A stretch of DNA of 64,000 nucleotides from Yoonia sp. (GTDB lineage Bacteria > Pseudomonadota > Alphaproteobacteria > Rhodobacterales > Rhodobacteraceae), in the NCBI GenBank assembly GCA_023955335.1, contig JAGSGF010000014.1:1-64000 (forward strand), read 5' to 3'. A model generated the notes under the pieces. The model made no database searches. It saw only the letters and a program-made list of their open reading frames with translations, and was not told where the DNA came from. Position 1 is the first letter of the stretch. Each line of letters starts with the position of its first letter. A program made the position numbers and the translations under genes. This document shows, in pieces, positions 35,928 to 46,348 of the stretch.

Positions 35928-36421
35928 CACACCGCCCATTTGTGATGTACCCGCACAAAGCCCTACGCACCCCTGCCGCCCCGGTGACCGAAATTACCGA
36001 TGATATTCGTGCCATTTGGGACGAGATGATCGGCGTGATGGATGCGATGCCCGGCTATGGGTTGGCTGCACCGCAGTTGGGGATCGGGATGGCTTTGGCG
36101 GTTGTCGATGCCAGCACAAAACGTGGCCAAGCGATGCGTTTGGCCAATCCCGTGATTTTGCACAGCTCGGTTGAGCCGCGCGCGCACGAAGAAGCATCCC
36201 CAAATTTGCCCGGTGTCGGTGCCAAGATCACGCGTCCGCGCGCCGTGACTGTCCGGTTTATGAACGCCGATGGTGTCTGGGATAGGCATGAATTTGTCGG
36301 TCTTTGGGCCACGTCTGTGCAGCACCAGATCGACCATCTTGCGGGTAAAATGTATTTTGATCACCTTAGCCGGACCAAGCGCGATATGTTGATCAAGCGC
36401 GCAGCTAAACTGCGCGGCTAG
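35924..36421 (+). CDS. Third, degenerate peptide deformylase homolog
   Basis: [10 protein letters not shown] retained; EGCLS replaced by EASPN; HEXXH replaced by HQIDH. Confidence 0.88.
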   Translation: MTHRPFVMYPHKALRTPAAPVTEITDDIRAIWDEMIGVMDAMPGYGLAAPQLGIGMALAVVDASTKRGQAMRLANPVILHSSVEPRAHEEASPNLPGVGAKITRPRAVTVRFMNADGVWDRHEFVGLWATSVQHQIDHLAGKMYFDHLSRTKRDMLIKRAAKLRG

Positions 36422-36452
36422 GCCTACAGTCGACAACCAAAAAGGAAAATCC

Positions 36453-37352
36453 ATGCGGATCATTTTCATGGGAACCCCCGAGTTTTCGGTGCCCGTTTTG
36501 GATGCGCTTGTGGCTGCAGGTCACGATGTCGTCGCGGTCTACTCGCAGCCGCCTCGCCCTGCGGGTCGCGGCAAAAAAGATCGCCCAAGTCCTGTGCAGG
36601 CGCGCGCCGAAACTTTGGGATTGCCAGTTCGCCATCCGGTGTCGTTGCGCGACGCTGATGCCCAAGCTGAATTCGCAGCGTTCCAAGCCGATGTCGCAGT
36701 CGTTGTGGCCTACGGTCTAATCCTGCCGCAGATCGTGCTGGATGCCCCGCGATTGGGATGTTTGAACATCCATGCGTCGTTGCTGCCGCGCTGGCGCGGT
36801 GCCGCACCGATCCACCGCGCGATCATGGCTGGCGACGCCCGGACGGGTGTCTGCATCATGCAGATGGAGGCGGGGCTGGATACGGGGCCGGTTTTGTTGC
36901 GTGAGGCCACGGACATCGGTGCGGCCGAGACCACAGGGGCATTGCATGATCGGTTGTCACAAATGGGAGCAGGATTGATCGTGCGGGCGTTGCGGGGGCT
37001 TGGTGATTTGTCACCGCAGGTGCAGCCGGATGATGGTGTGACCTATGCCGCGAAAATCGACAAGGCAGAGGCTCGGGTTGATTGGACCTGCCCTGCGGTC
37101 GAGGTTGATCGCCAAATTCGAGGGCTATCCCCGTTTCCGGGTGCTTGGTGCATGGTTGGCGATGAGCGCGTGAAACTGCTGGCGTCACATGTTGCAGATG
37201 GATCAGGTGACGCAGGCACAGTTTTGGATGGATTCACGATTGCCTGTGCAGATGGTGCCATAGCTGTGACGCGTGTCCAACGAGCAGGCAAGACCGCGAT
37301 GGATGCGGATCAAGCCTTGCTTGGGTTGGACCTTGGCGCAAAATTAATCTAG
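36453..37352 (+). CDS. fmt: Methionyl-tRNA formyltransferase
   Basis: [41 protein letters not shown]. Confidence 0.96.
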   Translation: MRIIFMGTPEFSVPVLDALVAAGHDVVAVYSQPPRPAGRGKKDRPSPVQARAETLGLPVRHPVSLRDADAQAEFAAFQADVAVVVAYGLILPQIVLDAPRLGCLNIHASLLPRWRGAAPIHRAIMAGDARTGVCIMQMEAGLDTGPVLLREATDIGAAETTGALHDRLSQMGAGLIVRALRGLGDLSPQVQPDDGVTYAAKIDKAEARVDWTCPAVEVDRQIRGLSPFPGAWCMVGDERVKLLASHVADGSGDAGTVLDGFTIACADGAIAVTRVQRAGKTAMDADQALLGLDLGAKLI

Positions 37353-37462
37353 CCCGCTGAGCTGCGTTTTTATCACCTCAACAGCCCACGCGGCAACGCC
37401 TGTGCCAAGGCGATTTCAATCGGATCGTCGACGCCCGAAGCAGTGTCGGTAATCAGCTTCAC
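37344..37462 (-). pseudogene. Short frameshifted ORF remnant downstream of the RNase T2 gene
   Basis: Frame 1 VKLITDTASGVDDPIEIA, then in the -1 frame [21 protein letters not shown]; neither alone forms a full ORF. Confidence 0.35.
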
Positions 37463-37466
37463 GGGG

Positions 37467-38096
37467 CTATCTCATCGGGTCAAATTGGGCGTCAGTCAGC
37501 GTGCAGTCGCGGATGACATCACGCCCACAGGTCCGGAATTCAAGATCTCGTGTCAGGCAAATGCGGGCCTCTTGGATGTAGCCCGCCTTGCAAGTCACGG
37601 TGACCCCGTCAGGGCTGAGGCCCGGGTTTTCTTTGACAAAGGCTTGTTCGATCAAAGACGCGGGCAGGGTGATTGTTTTGCTTAACTTGCGGAACACTTC
37701 GGGGCGGTTGATCCGGCTGTAGGCGTCGCGCGATAGGCCGTAGTAGTCGTCTGGGTCTAAGCCGGAACAGACGCCGTGTTTGTTCCACTGGTGCCATGCG
37801 AGCCGTGATGTGCCCATGATGTCGGCCATGTCGCTGGTTTGTCCGCGCGATGGAGGCCGTAAAGTCGTGCGACAATTGGCAGGATAGCCCCGTTCATATT
37901 GCGGCCACAGCCCGTGCAAGACCCAGCCGTTTTCCGTGGTCTCATCGCATTGAGGCGATTGCCGCGCGTCCCCTTCCAGCGCACACCAATTGGCGGACCA
38001 CGACAGGGACATGACGTAGTAGTCAAATGCGCCAGCCTTATCCTGCGCGTTAGCAGGGGCGGCGAGTAGAAGAAGGGCGGCAATCAGGCGTAACAT
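37467..38096 (-). CDS. Ribonuclease T2 family protein
   Basis: Signal peptide; WVLHGLWPQYERGYP; SRLAWHQWNKHGVCSGLDPDDYY. Confidence 0.92.
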   Translation of the reverse strand: MLRLIAALLLLAAPANAQDKAGAFDYYVMSLSWSANWCALEGDARQSPQCDETTENGWVLHGLWPQYERGYPANCRTTLRPPSRGQTSDMADIMGTSRLAWHQWNKHGVCSGLDPDDYYGLSRDAYSRINRPEVFRKLSKTITLPASLIEQAFVKENPGLSPDGVTVTCKAGYIQEARICLTRDLEFRTCGRDVIRDCTLTDAQFDPMR

Positions 38097-38229
38097 TTTG
38101 ATCTTTCCTAAACGTATTCGCCCCCTTATAAGGCTTCTAAGTTCCCCGACAATGCGAACCGGCCCAATAAGGGGTCAGCCCAAATTAAGGGCGCTGGATA
38201 GCTATGTCTGATGACAAAAGGAGACAGAA

Positions 38230-39003
38230 ATGTCGAATGTACCAATTATGGCGAAAGCCACGGCCGTCTGGCTTTGTGACAACACAACAATGACGTTCCT
38301 GCAGATTGCTGATTTCTGCGGCCTGCACGAGCTGGAAGTTCAGGGCATTGCCGATGGCGATGTGGCTACCGGCGTTAAAGGCTTTGACCCGATCGCCAAC
38401 AAACAGCTGCTCCAATCAGAAATCGACAGCGCCGAGGCTGATCCTAAGTACAAGCTTAAGCTGCTGTATAACCCTGCGTCCGCAGGCGAAGAAAAGCGTC
38501 GCGGCCCACGGTATACGCCGCTGTCCAAGCGTCAGGACCGCCCTGCATCGATCTATTGGTTGGTTAAGTTTCACCCAGAGCTGTCTGATGCTCAGGTATC
38601 CAAGCTGGTTGGCACGACCAAACCAACTATTCAGGCGATCCGCGAGCGGACCCATTGGAACATCAACAACATCGACCCGATTGATCCGGTTGCCTTGGGT
38701 CTGTGCAAACAGATAGAGCTTGATGCCGCTGTGCAAAAAGCCAATGCCAAGAAAGCCAAAGAAGGTGGCGTAATGTCCGACGATGAGCGTCGCAAGCTGG
38801 TCAGCACCGAGCAATCCCTTGACATGCCAGCCGAGCCGAAGATGCCAAGTGCGATGACGGGTCTTGAGACATTCAGCCTTGCTGATCCGCGCGACGATGA
38901 AGATGATCTGGAAACAAAGGCGGGTAATCTGGACGTGTCAGACGCTGACAGCTTCTTTAACTTGCCCGATGATGCGGACAAGGACGATGACGCCGATAAA
39001 TAA
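38230..39003 (+). CDS. trcR: DUF1013 family, cell-cycle transcriptional regulator TrcR
   Basis: MAKATAVWLCDNTTMTFLQIADFCGLHELEVQGIADGDVA; RPASIYWLVKFHPELSDAQVSKLVGTTKPTI. Confidence 0.88.
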   Translation: MSNVPIMAKATAVWLCDNTTMTFLQIADFCGLHELEVQGIADGDVATGVKGFDPIANKQLLQSEIDSAEADPKYKLKLLYNPASAGEEKRRGPRYTPLSKRQDRPASIYWLVKFHPELSDAQVSKLVGTTKPTIQAIRERTHWNINNIDPIDPVALGLCKQIELDAAVQKANAKKAKEGGVMSDDERRKLVSTEQSLDMPAEPKMPSAMTGLETFSLADPRDDEDDLETKAGNLDVSDADSFFNLPDDADKDDDADK

Positions 39004-39026
39004 GTTGTCCGATTACTAAACCGAAA

Positions 39027-39065
39027 AACGCCGCCTTGGTTGCATCCCCAAGGCGGCGTTTTTTA
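39027..39065 (+). terminator. Rho-independent terminator (likely bidirectional)
   Basis: Perfect 13-bp stem AACGCCGCCTTGG/CCAAGGCGGCGTT flanked by A- and T-runs. Confidence 0.9.
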
Positions 39066-42000
39066 TGCGGCAGATACGGTGCTTGATCCGCGGCGGAACA
39101 GCCCTTTGAGCCATGCCAATAACCGACGAATCCGGCGGCCCATCAGTTCGCCCCAGATCAGCATCGCGGGGGTCACGACCAGCGTGATGACCATAGTGAT
39201 AATCACCCCACCCGCGATCGCGCTGGACAGTTCGGTCCACCACTGCGTCGATGGCGCCCCATAGACGATTTCACGCGTGAAAAAGTTGATGTTCAACCCG
39301 ATAACCATCGGCATAAGCCCAAGCGCTGTCGTGATGGATGTCAAAAACACAGGGCGCAGACGTTGTGCGCCGCTGCGAAGCGCCGCCTCGAGCGAGGGCT
39401 TACCGGTCTTTTTAAGCTCGTTATAAGTATCAATCAGAACGATGTTGTTGTTCACAACAATCCCCGCAAGCGCAATCACACCGATCCCACCCATAACGAT
39501 CCCGAACGGGCGGCCTGTGATGATCAACCCGATCAACACCCCACCGATGGAAAAGATGATCGCGGACATGACCACGAACGCTTGGTAGAAGTTGTTGAAT
39601 TGCGTCAGCAAGATCACGAACATCAACAAAATAGCAGAGGCAAACGCTCCCCCAAGGAAGATCATCGTTTCAGCCTGATCTTCGGCCTCGCCACCGAACG
39701 ACCAAGTAACGTTGTCGGGGATATCCATGTTTTCAAGCGCAGTGCGCAAAGCCACGTTCTTTTCGTTTACGTTTATGTCGGGGCCGACATTGGACTCAAT
39801 ATTAACGACGCGTTCTTGGTCTACGCGGTTGATCGTGCCTGTGCGCGGAGCTGGTTCAAATGTCACAAAGTTGGAGATTGGAACAAGGCCCGTGTTTGTC
39901 GGAACTCGGAGACTTTGGAGGTCTTCCAGTGTTCGGTCTTGGGACGGGAAACGCACACGAATGTCGACCGACCCGTCAACATCATCGGGGCGATAATCGG
40001 CAACTGTGATCCCTTGAGTCAAAAGTTGCACCGCTTGCCCAAGTAGAGACACATCGGCACCAAAACGTGCGGCTTCTGACCGGTCAACGCGCAGGCGCCA
40101 TTCGACACCGGGCAAGGGGCGGGTGTCAGTCACATCGGTGAACCCTCCGATATCACCCATAATGCGAAGCACTTCGTTGGTGACGTCCCGCCGCGCATCA
40201 TTGTCATTGGAGTTAATCTTGACGCTAATTGGCTTGCCCGATGGTGGACCGCCCGCGGCGATTTCGACCTGAATATCAATGCCTGCGATGTCGGACATCG
40301 CGGCGCGGATATCCTCGGTAATGACCGCAGCTTTGCGGCGTGTGTCCCATTCAGTCAGCTCAAGTTGAATTGTGCCGATGATTTCGGCGTCTTCATTTTG
40401 GGCGGCGACAGACCGCGCATAGACGGACGCAATTGCGGGGTCTTCAAATAGCCGTTCTTCCACACGTCGCACAAGTGCATCGCGTTCATAGATCGAGAAA
40501 TTGTCGCGGGCACGAACTTGCACTTGCATGAAATCAGGTTCTTGATCGGGGAAGAATGTGACCCCGTTACCCAATTCGCCATATGCCTTAAACCCACCGA
40601 GCAGCATGACGAGCGCCAAGACAACAGTGACGCCGGGACGCAAGATCGACCAATTCAATACGCGAACATACATGCCTGTCAGGCCCGGCAGGTCGCGCGG
40701 GTCACCTTGTTCGGTTTCATAGAAAGTCGCTTTGTCACGCGATGACAGAGGGCGCTTTTTGCCGATGATGCCACCTGTTACGGGGATAAAAATCAGCGCC
40801 ATGAACAGCGATGCCGTCAACGTAAGGATCACGGTGATCGGCAGGAATTTCATGAATTCACCGATCATACCCGACCAGAACAACAAAGGGAAAAACACCG
40901 ACAATGTGGTCAGGGTGGATGCGATGATCGGCCATGCCATCCGCTTGGCAGCGTCCGCATACGCGGCTTTTGGTTCGGCGCCTTCTTGCAGGTTCCGGTC
41001 GGCCAGCTCAACCGTCACAATGGCCCCGTCAACAAGCATTCCAACGACCAAGATCAGTGAGAACAGCACAATGACGTTCATAGTGTAGCCCATAAACCAA
41101 AGGGCCGCGACGCCTGTCAAGAATGCGCCGGGAATGGCCAAGCCAACCAGAAGTGCGGACCGTAGCCCAAGCGCCCAAACGATCACGATCATGACCAAAA
41201 GGATCGCGGCGATTACGTTCGCTTCGAGGTCGGCAAGCATGGATTTGACCTGCTTGCTTTCGTCTTGAAGGTAGTTGATCGAAACGCTGTCAGGCCAGCT
41301 GGCTTGCGCCTTGGCGATCACCGCTTTTGCGTCGGCAACGGTGTTGATGACATTGGACCCTGACCGTTTTTTGATCTCAAGCGCTAGGGCTGGCTGGCCG
41401 TTGATACGGGCAAAGCTGGTGGGGTCTTCAAATGTACGCCGGATTGTCGCCAGATCGGCAAACGTAACGACGGTATCGCCACGCACTTTTACAGGCATTT
41501 CCATGACGTCATCGATGTTTTCAATCAAGCCAGGAACCTTAAGCACAAGACGCCCTGCGCCGCTTTCGATTGCGCCGGCGGCGATCAAACGGTTGTTCCG
41601 GCTGATCTGCCCGATGAGTTCGTCAAACGAAATATTATAGGTCTCGAACACGGTGGGATCGATAAGGATTTCTAACAACTCCGTGCGGGATCCGCCCACG
41701 TCAACCTCAAGAATACCAGACAGGGCTTCAAGGTTGTCTTGCAGGTCGGTCGCCAAATCGTTGAGCGTTCGTTCTGGAACAGGGCCCGAAAGAATTGCTG
41801 TGAGGATCGGGAAAAGGGCTGTGTTAATCTCGGTGACCGTGGGATCGCGGGCGTCATCGGGGAGGTTCGCCTTGGCGCGGTCAACGGCTTCGCGAACTTT
41901 ATCGATAGCCTCGTCCACGTCGCCGCCCGGTTCAAATTCAAGCTGCACATTTCCGAACCCTTCGCCCGCGTGGGACGTCATGGTCTTCAGGCCAGTAAGC

Positions 42001-42221
42001 GACCCAAGCTCTGCTTCCAACGGGCTGATCAAAAGACGTTCGCTGTCTTCGGGTGAAATACCGTCGATGCCGGTGGACACATAGGCAATCGGGATCGAGA
42101 TTTCCGGCGTGCTTTCCTTTGGGATGCCACTGTACGAATAAGCACCGACCATCAAAATGGCGACAAAGATCAGGAAAACCACGCGCGTGCGTGAAAATGC
42201 GGCGTCGATGATCGCGTTCAT
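39063..42221 (-). CDS. RND-family efflux permease (AcrB/HAE1-like)
   Basis: About 1052 aa; paired large periplasmic loops, TM architecture and GGFTDV/EFMKFLPIT regions. Confidence 0.94.
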   Translation of the reverse strand: MNAIIDAAFSRTRVVFLIFVAILMVGAYSYSGIPKESTPEISIPIAYVSTGIDGISPEDSERLLISPLEAELGSLTGLKTMTSHAGEGFGNVQLEFEPGGDVDEAIDKVREAVDRAKANLPDDARDPTVTEINTALFPILTAILSGPVPERTLNDLATDLQDNLEALSGILEVDVGGSRTELLEILIDPTVFETYNISFDELIGQISRNNRLIAAGAIESGAGRLVLKVPGLIENIDDVMEMPVKVRGDTVVTFADLATIRRTFEDPTSFARINGQPALALEIKKRSGSNVINTVADAKAVIAKAQASWPDSVSINYLQDESKQVKSMLADLEANVIAAILLVMIVIVWALGLRSALLVGLAIPGAFLTGVAALWFMGYTMNVIVLFSLILVVGMLVDGAIVTVELADRNLQEGAEPKAAYADAAKRMAWPIIASTLTTLSVFFPLLFWSGMIGEFMKFLPITVILTLTASLFMALIFIPVTGGIIGKKRPLSSRDKATFYETEQGDPRDLPGLTGMYVRVLNWSILRPGVTVVLALVMLLGGFKAYGELGNGVTFFPDQEPDFMQVQVRARDNFSIYERDALVRRVEERLFEDPAIASVYARSVAAQNEDAEIIGTIQLELTEWDTRRKAAVITEDIRAAMSDIAGIDIQVEIAAGGPPSGKPISVKINSNDNDARRDVTNEVLRIMGDIGGFTDVTDTRPLPGVEWRLRVDRSEAARFGADVSLLGQAVQLLTQGITVADYRPDDVDGSVDIRVRFPSQDRTLEDLQSLRVPTNTGLVPISNFVTFEPAPRTGTINRVDQERVVNIESNVGPDINVNEKNVALRTALENMDIPDNVTWSFGGEAEDQAETMIFLGGAFASAILLMFVILLTQFNNFYQAFVVMSAIIFSIGGVLIGLIITGRPFGIVMGGIGVIALAGIVVNNNIVLIDTYNELKKTGKPSLEAALRSGAQRLRPVFLTSITTALGLMPMVIGLNINFFTREIVYGAPSTQWWTELSSAIAGGVIITMVITLVVTPAMLIWGELMGRRIRRLLAWLKGLFRRGSSTVSAA

Positions 42222-43351
42222 TGAGATGCCTCCGCTGTGAGGGTCGCCTCTGACTGCGGGTCAACTGTTTGGCCGTTGTTCACATAGCCTTGGCCGATGG
42301 TAATGATGTCCACGGCGTCAGGCAGGCCGCTGACCCAGATACCGTCGGTTTGCGCGCGTTCAATCCTGACTTCGGAAAATACAACCACGTCGTCAGCATT
42401 GACCGTTTTCACACCCAGCGTGCCATCAGACCCAAGCGACAATGTTGCGGGTGACATGAAGTGCGCGACCACGTCGCCAGTTGGGATACGGATTTCGGCG
42501 CTGATGCCCGCAGGGACCTCGCCGCCTTCGTTTTCGACCGTGATTTCTGCAAGAAACGTCCGTGTCGCCTGATCAGCACTGGTGCCAACAAAGGCGACGA
42601 TGCCGTCACGTTCTTCACCGGTAATGAACGTCACCTTGGCCTCTTGACCAGACTTTATGTTGCGCAAAGATTGCTGCGGCACCTGAATTGTCACAGACAA
42701 CGGGGTGTTATCGACGATCTGGCCCACCTCTGATCCGGCTGAGACGAACTCGCCTGCGTTCAACTTCAACGCCTCAAGGCGGCCCGCAAAGGGCGCAGTA
42801 ATTTCGGAATTCGCGAGCGACTGTTCGGCATTGATCACCGCTGCTTTTGCACTGGCAAGAGCTGCACGGTTCTCGCTTAGCGTGTCGTTGGTTGCGACGC
42901 CGCGTTCTACAAGCGTTTCGGAGTTGTCAAAATCGCGTTGCGCGCGCGCCAGTTCTTCTTGGGCGCGGGCCAGATCAGCCTCGTTGCGGGTGACATCAAA
43001 ACGGGCAATCAGTTGACCTGCGCCAACGATCTCCCCTTTTTCAACCATAACTTCGGCAATCTGTCCGGTTGCTTCGGCACGAATTGAGGTCATCCGGTCT
43101 GGAATTGCTTGGCCTTCGGCGACGAAATATTGCGTGACCGTTTCTGCCCGCGATGGGGCGACGGCGACAGACATGAGCCGTGCGACGGAGCCAACGGGTG
43201 TCGCGACGACGTCATCTTTGGCGGGCAGGACAAACCCGCTCCCCATCCAAGCGCCAACCCCGATCAGAAGGAAGCCAGCGACCCATTTGGACCGCCCCGC
43301 CCCGCGTTCTGTATCAAAGCTAAGTGTGGTGCTAGCGGGTTGCTTGGCCAT
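42218..43351 (-). CDS. RND efflux periplasmic adaptor subunit (MFP)
   Basis: IRAEATGQIAEVMVEKGEIVGAGQLIARFD; NSEITAPFAGRLEALKLNAGEFVSAG. Confidence 0.93.
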   Translation of the reverse strand: MAKQPASTTLSFDTERGAGRSKWVAGFLLIGVGAWMGSGFVLPAKDDVVATPVGSVARLMSVAVAPSRAETVTQYFVAEGQAIPDRMTSIRAEATGQIAEVMVEKGEIVGAGQLIARFDVTRNEADLARAQEELARAQRDFDNSETLVERGVATNDTLSENRAALASAKAAVINAEQSLANSEITAPFAGRLEALKLNAGEFVSAGSEVGQIVDNTPLSVTIQVPQQSLRNIKSGQEAKVTFITGEERDGIVAFVGTSADQATRTFLAEITVENEGGEVPAGISAEIRIPTGDVVAHFMSPATLSLGSDGTLGVKTVNADDVVVFSEVRIERAQTDGIWVSGLPDAVDIITIGQGYVNNGQTVDPQSEATLTAEASQ

Positions 43352-43363
43352 GTGAGACTCCGC

Positions 43364-43378
43364 GCGTGAATTTCACGC
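43364..43378. promoter_or_regulatory. 15-bp inverted repeat GCGTGAA-T-TTCACGC, putative operator
   Basis: Perfect 7-bp arms 13 bp upstream of the adaptor start codon. Confidence 0.4.
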
Positions 43379-43438
43379 AAAAATTTGATATATTGCAGTT
43401 GATACGCTACATAAGAACGATTGGACCTGTTTCCAGTG

Positions 43439-44032
43439 TCAAATCGGCTTGCGCGCGTTCAATGCGGCAGTAATTGTGCCGTCATCCAGATAGTCTAGTT
43501 CTCCGCCGACGGGAACACCTTGCGCAAGTGACGTTACGATGACGCCGGGCAGTTGGTCTGCGATGTAATGTGCGGTCGTTTGGCCGTCGATGGTCGCGCC
43601 AAGCGCGAGGATAATCTCGGTAATGGATTCGGACGTGATCCGGTCAAGTAATTTGGGGATGCGAAGTTCGTCTGGACCAACAGCATCAAGTGCCGACAAT
43701 GTTCCACCAAGCACGTGATAGCGCCCTTTAAAAACGCCGGACCGTTCCATCGCCCAGAGGTCAGCGACGTCTTCGACCACGCAGATTTGACCGATGCTGC
43801 GTTTGTCAGCGGTACAGATATCGCAGACATCCGTGGTGCCGATATTACCACAATTCAGGCATTCGCGCGCGGTTGTCCCGACCCTGTGCATGGCGTCGGC
43901 CAAGGGAATAAGCACAAGGCTGCGTTTCTTGATCAGGTGTAGGACGGCGCGTCGTGCCGACCGTGGCCCAAGACCCGGCAATTTCGCGAGCAGTGCGATC
44001 AGATTATCTAAGTCTTGGGTGCCTTGCGTCAT
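43439..44032 (-). CDS. recR: Recombination mediator RecR
   Basis: [38 protein letters not shown]. Confidence 0.95.
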   Translation of the reverse strand: MTQGTQDLDNLIALLAKLPGLGPRSARRAVLHLIKKRSLVLIPLADAMHRVGTTARECLNCGNIGTTDVCDICTADKRSIGQICVVEDVADLWAMERSGVFKGRYHVLGGTLSALDAVGPDELRIPKLLDRITSESITEIILALGATIDGQTTAHYIADQLPGVIVTSLAQGVPVGGELDYLDDGTITAALNARKPI

Positions 44033-44033
44033 A

Positions 44034-44378
44034 TCAGAACGGCAGGTTCATGCCTGGTGGCAACCCGAGCCCTTCGGTCATCTTTTGCATTTCTTCAGCG
44101 GCCCGATCATTGGCTTTTTGCTGCGCGTCTTTGATCGCCGCAAGGATCAGGTCTTCGACGACCTCTTTGTCGTCACCGTTGAAAATGGACGGGTCGATAT
44201 CAAGCGCTTTAAGCTCGCCTTTGGCCGTTGCGGTTGCTTTCACAAGCCCCGCGCCGGACTGGCCTTCGACCATGATGTTTTGCATGTCTTCTTGCATCTG
44301 GGCCATCTTACCCTGCATGTCTTGCGCTTGTTTCATCATCTTGGCCATATCGCCAAGGCCGCTCATACCTTTGAACAT
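44034..44378 (-). CDS. YbaB/EbfC nucleoid-associated protein
   Basis: [29 protein letters not shown]. Confidence 0.93.
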   Translation of the reverse strand: MFKGMSGLGDMAKMMKQAQDMQGKMAQMQEDMQNIMVEGQSGAGLVKATATAKGELKALDIDPSIFNGDDKEVVEDLILAAIKDAQQKANDRAAEEMQKMTEGLGLPPGMNLPF

Positions 44379-44446
44379 CGGAGTCTCCTTTACGTGTTGG
44401 CCTTTAGATATGGGTGGCCGCTTGGTTTCGCAAGGGACGCGGCGGT

Positions 44447-46213
44447 TTAGGCGTCGTCGAATGGGTCCCATTCTTCGTCGACTTCAGGCAAGGCGTCGAC
44501 CATCGCGTCTTGGGCTTTGTCGGCCTCGGTTTTGATGTCGATGATCTTGGCGCGCGGGAATGCGGCGATGACGGCCTGAACCAGCGGGTGATCCTCGGCT
44601 GATTTGCGGAGCGTGTTTTCTTTGACGTCACGGGTTTGCGCAATTGTGGGTGCGCCGCCTTCGTTCACGACCGTAATTGCCCAGCGGGTCCCTGTCCAAG
44701 ATTGAAGCCGCGATCCAAGCCGTCCGACAAGGTCGGGTGCGGCGTCGCCCGTGGGGTTCACTTCGATCCGGCCGGGTTGGTAGTTGACCAGCTGCAGGCC
44801 GGTTTCGACTTCGACCAACAGCTTAACGTCGCGGTGTTGGCGGATCAGCTCAACGACATCTTCGAACCGCGCGTAATGTGCCAGCGCGTCAGTCGCAAGA
44901 GCCACGGCAGTTTGGGCGCCTGATGCAGAAGGGCCTGATGGTCCGCTATGTGTCGGGGCCTGCGCGTGGGATTGGGCCTGCGTCACCCCACCATTTGGTG
45001 CGGGTCCCCGCGAAGATGGGCCGCCGCTGGTTGGTGGCGGTGTCGCATCCTTGAGCTTTTTGACCAGTTCTTCGGGGGACGGCAGATCGGCCACATGGGT
45101 CAACCGGATCACGGCCATTTCGGCGGCCATCATGGCGTTGGGGGCCATAGCGACCTCTTCCAATGCTTTCAGCAACATTTGCCACATCCGGCTCATGACG
45201 CGCATCGGCAGGTCAGCGGCCATGGCTTGGCCACGGGTACGTTCATCTGGGCTGATGGTCGGGTCTTCGGCGGCTTCTGGTGTGATCTTAATGACGGACA
45301 CCCAATGGGTAATCTCGGCCAGATCGCGCAGCACGGCCATCGGATCGGCCCCATCGGCGTATTGCGCAGATAATTCGGTTAGTGCGCTAGCGGCTTCGCC
45401 TTTGAGGATCATGTCAAACAAGTCGAGCACGCGGCCACGATCAGCAAGCCCGAGCATGGCACGCACTTGATCGGCAGTGGTTTCGCCTGCGCCGTGACTG
45501 ATCGCTTGGTCGAGCAACGATTGCGCATCGCGCGCAGACCCTTCCGCGGCCCGTGTAATCAGCGCCAGTGCATCGTCCGAGATTTCGGCACCTTCCGCTA
45601 TCGCGATTTTCCGCAGCAGGGCGATTTGGTCTTCTGGTTCAATCCGGCGCAGATCAAACCGCTGACACCGCGACAAGACGGTCACCGGAACTTTGCGGAT
45701 TTCTGTCGTCGCAAAAAGGAATTTGACGTGCGCGGGCGGTTCTTCAAGCGTCTTCAACAGGGCGTTAAATGCACCTGTGGACAGCATGTGAACCTCATCG
45801 ATGATATAGATTTTATAGCGGGCCGAGGCGGCACGGTAATGTACACTATCAATGATTTCGCGGATGTTGGCGACGCCAGTGTTGGACGCGGCATCCATCT
45901 CGATCACATCGACATGGCGGCCTTCCATAATGGCGACACAGTGTTCGCATGTGCCACATGGTTCGGTCGTGGGCTTGCCAGTCCCGTCAGGTCCGATGCA
46001 GTTCATTCCCTTGGCAATGATCCGCGCCGTCGTTGTCTTACCTGTCCCCCGGATACCCGTCATCATGAACGCTTGGGCGATCCGGTCTGCTGCGAACGCA
46101 TTGCGCAGGGTGCGCACCATTGCGTCTTGGCCAACCAGATCAACAAAGGTCTCTGGGCGGTATTTGCGGGCAAGGACTTGATAGGCGGGGGTGTCGGTCA
46201 TGGGCGCTTTCAT
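44447..46213 (-). CDS. dnaX: DNA polymerase III subunits gamma/tau
   Basis: YQVLARKYRPETFVDLVGQDAMVRTLRNAF; GTGKTTTARIIAKGMNC. Confidence 0.95.
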   Translation of the reverse strand: MKAPMTDTPAYQVLARKYRPETFVDLVGQDAMVRTLRNAFAADRIAQAFMMTGIRGTGKTTTARIIAKGMNCIGPDGTGKPTTEPCGTCEHCVAIMEGRHVDVIEMDAASNTGVANIREIIDSVHYRAASARYKIYIIDEVHMLSTGAFNALLKTLEEPPAHVKFLFATTEIRKVPVTVLSRCQRFDLRRIEPEDQIALLRKIAIAEGAEISDDALALITRAAEGSARDAQSLLDQAISHGAGETTADQVRAMLGLADRGRVLDLFDMILKGEAASALTELSAQYADGADPMAVLRDLAEITHWVSVIKITPEAAEDPTISPDERTRGQAMAADLPMRVMSRMWQMLLKALEEVAMAPNAMMAAEMAVIRLTHVADLPSPEELVKKLKDATPPPTSGGPSSRGPAPNGGVTQAQSHAQAPTHSGPSGPSASGAQTAVALATDALAHYARFEDVVELIRQHRDVKLLVEVETGLQLVNYQPGRIEVNPTGDAAPDLVGRLGSRLQSWTGTRWAITVVNEGGAPTIAQTRDVKENTLRKSAEDHPLVQAVIAAFPRAKIIDIKTEADKAQDAMVDALPEVDEEWDPFDDA

Positions 46214-46348
46214 CTGGATTCGGGGGCCGACTGCGAGGGTACGGTGCACAAGTGGCCCCGTCCACCGTGATTACAGTGGTGGTCTTGTGTAAGGTCAATT
46301 TTATAGGTCACTGTCGGAAGATAGACCAGAACAGAGCAAAGGTCGAAA

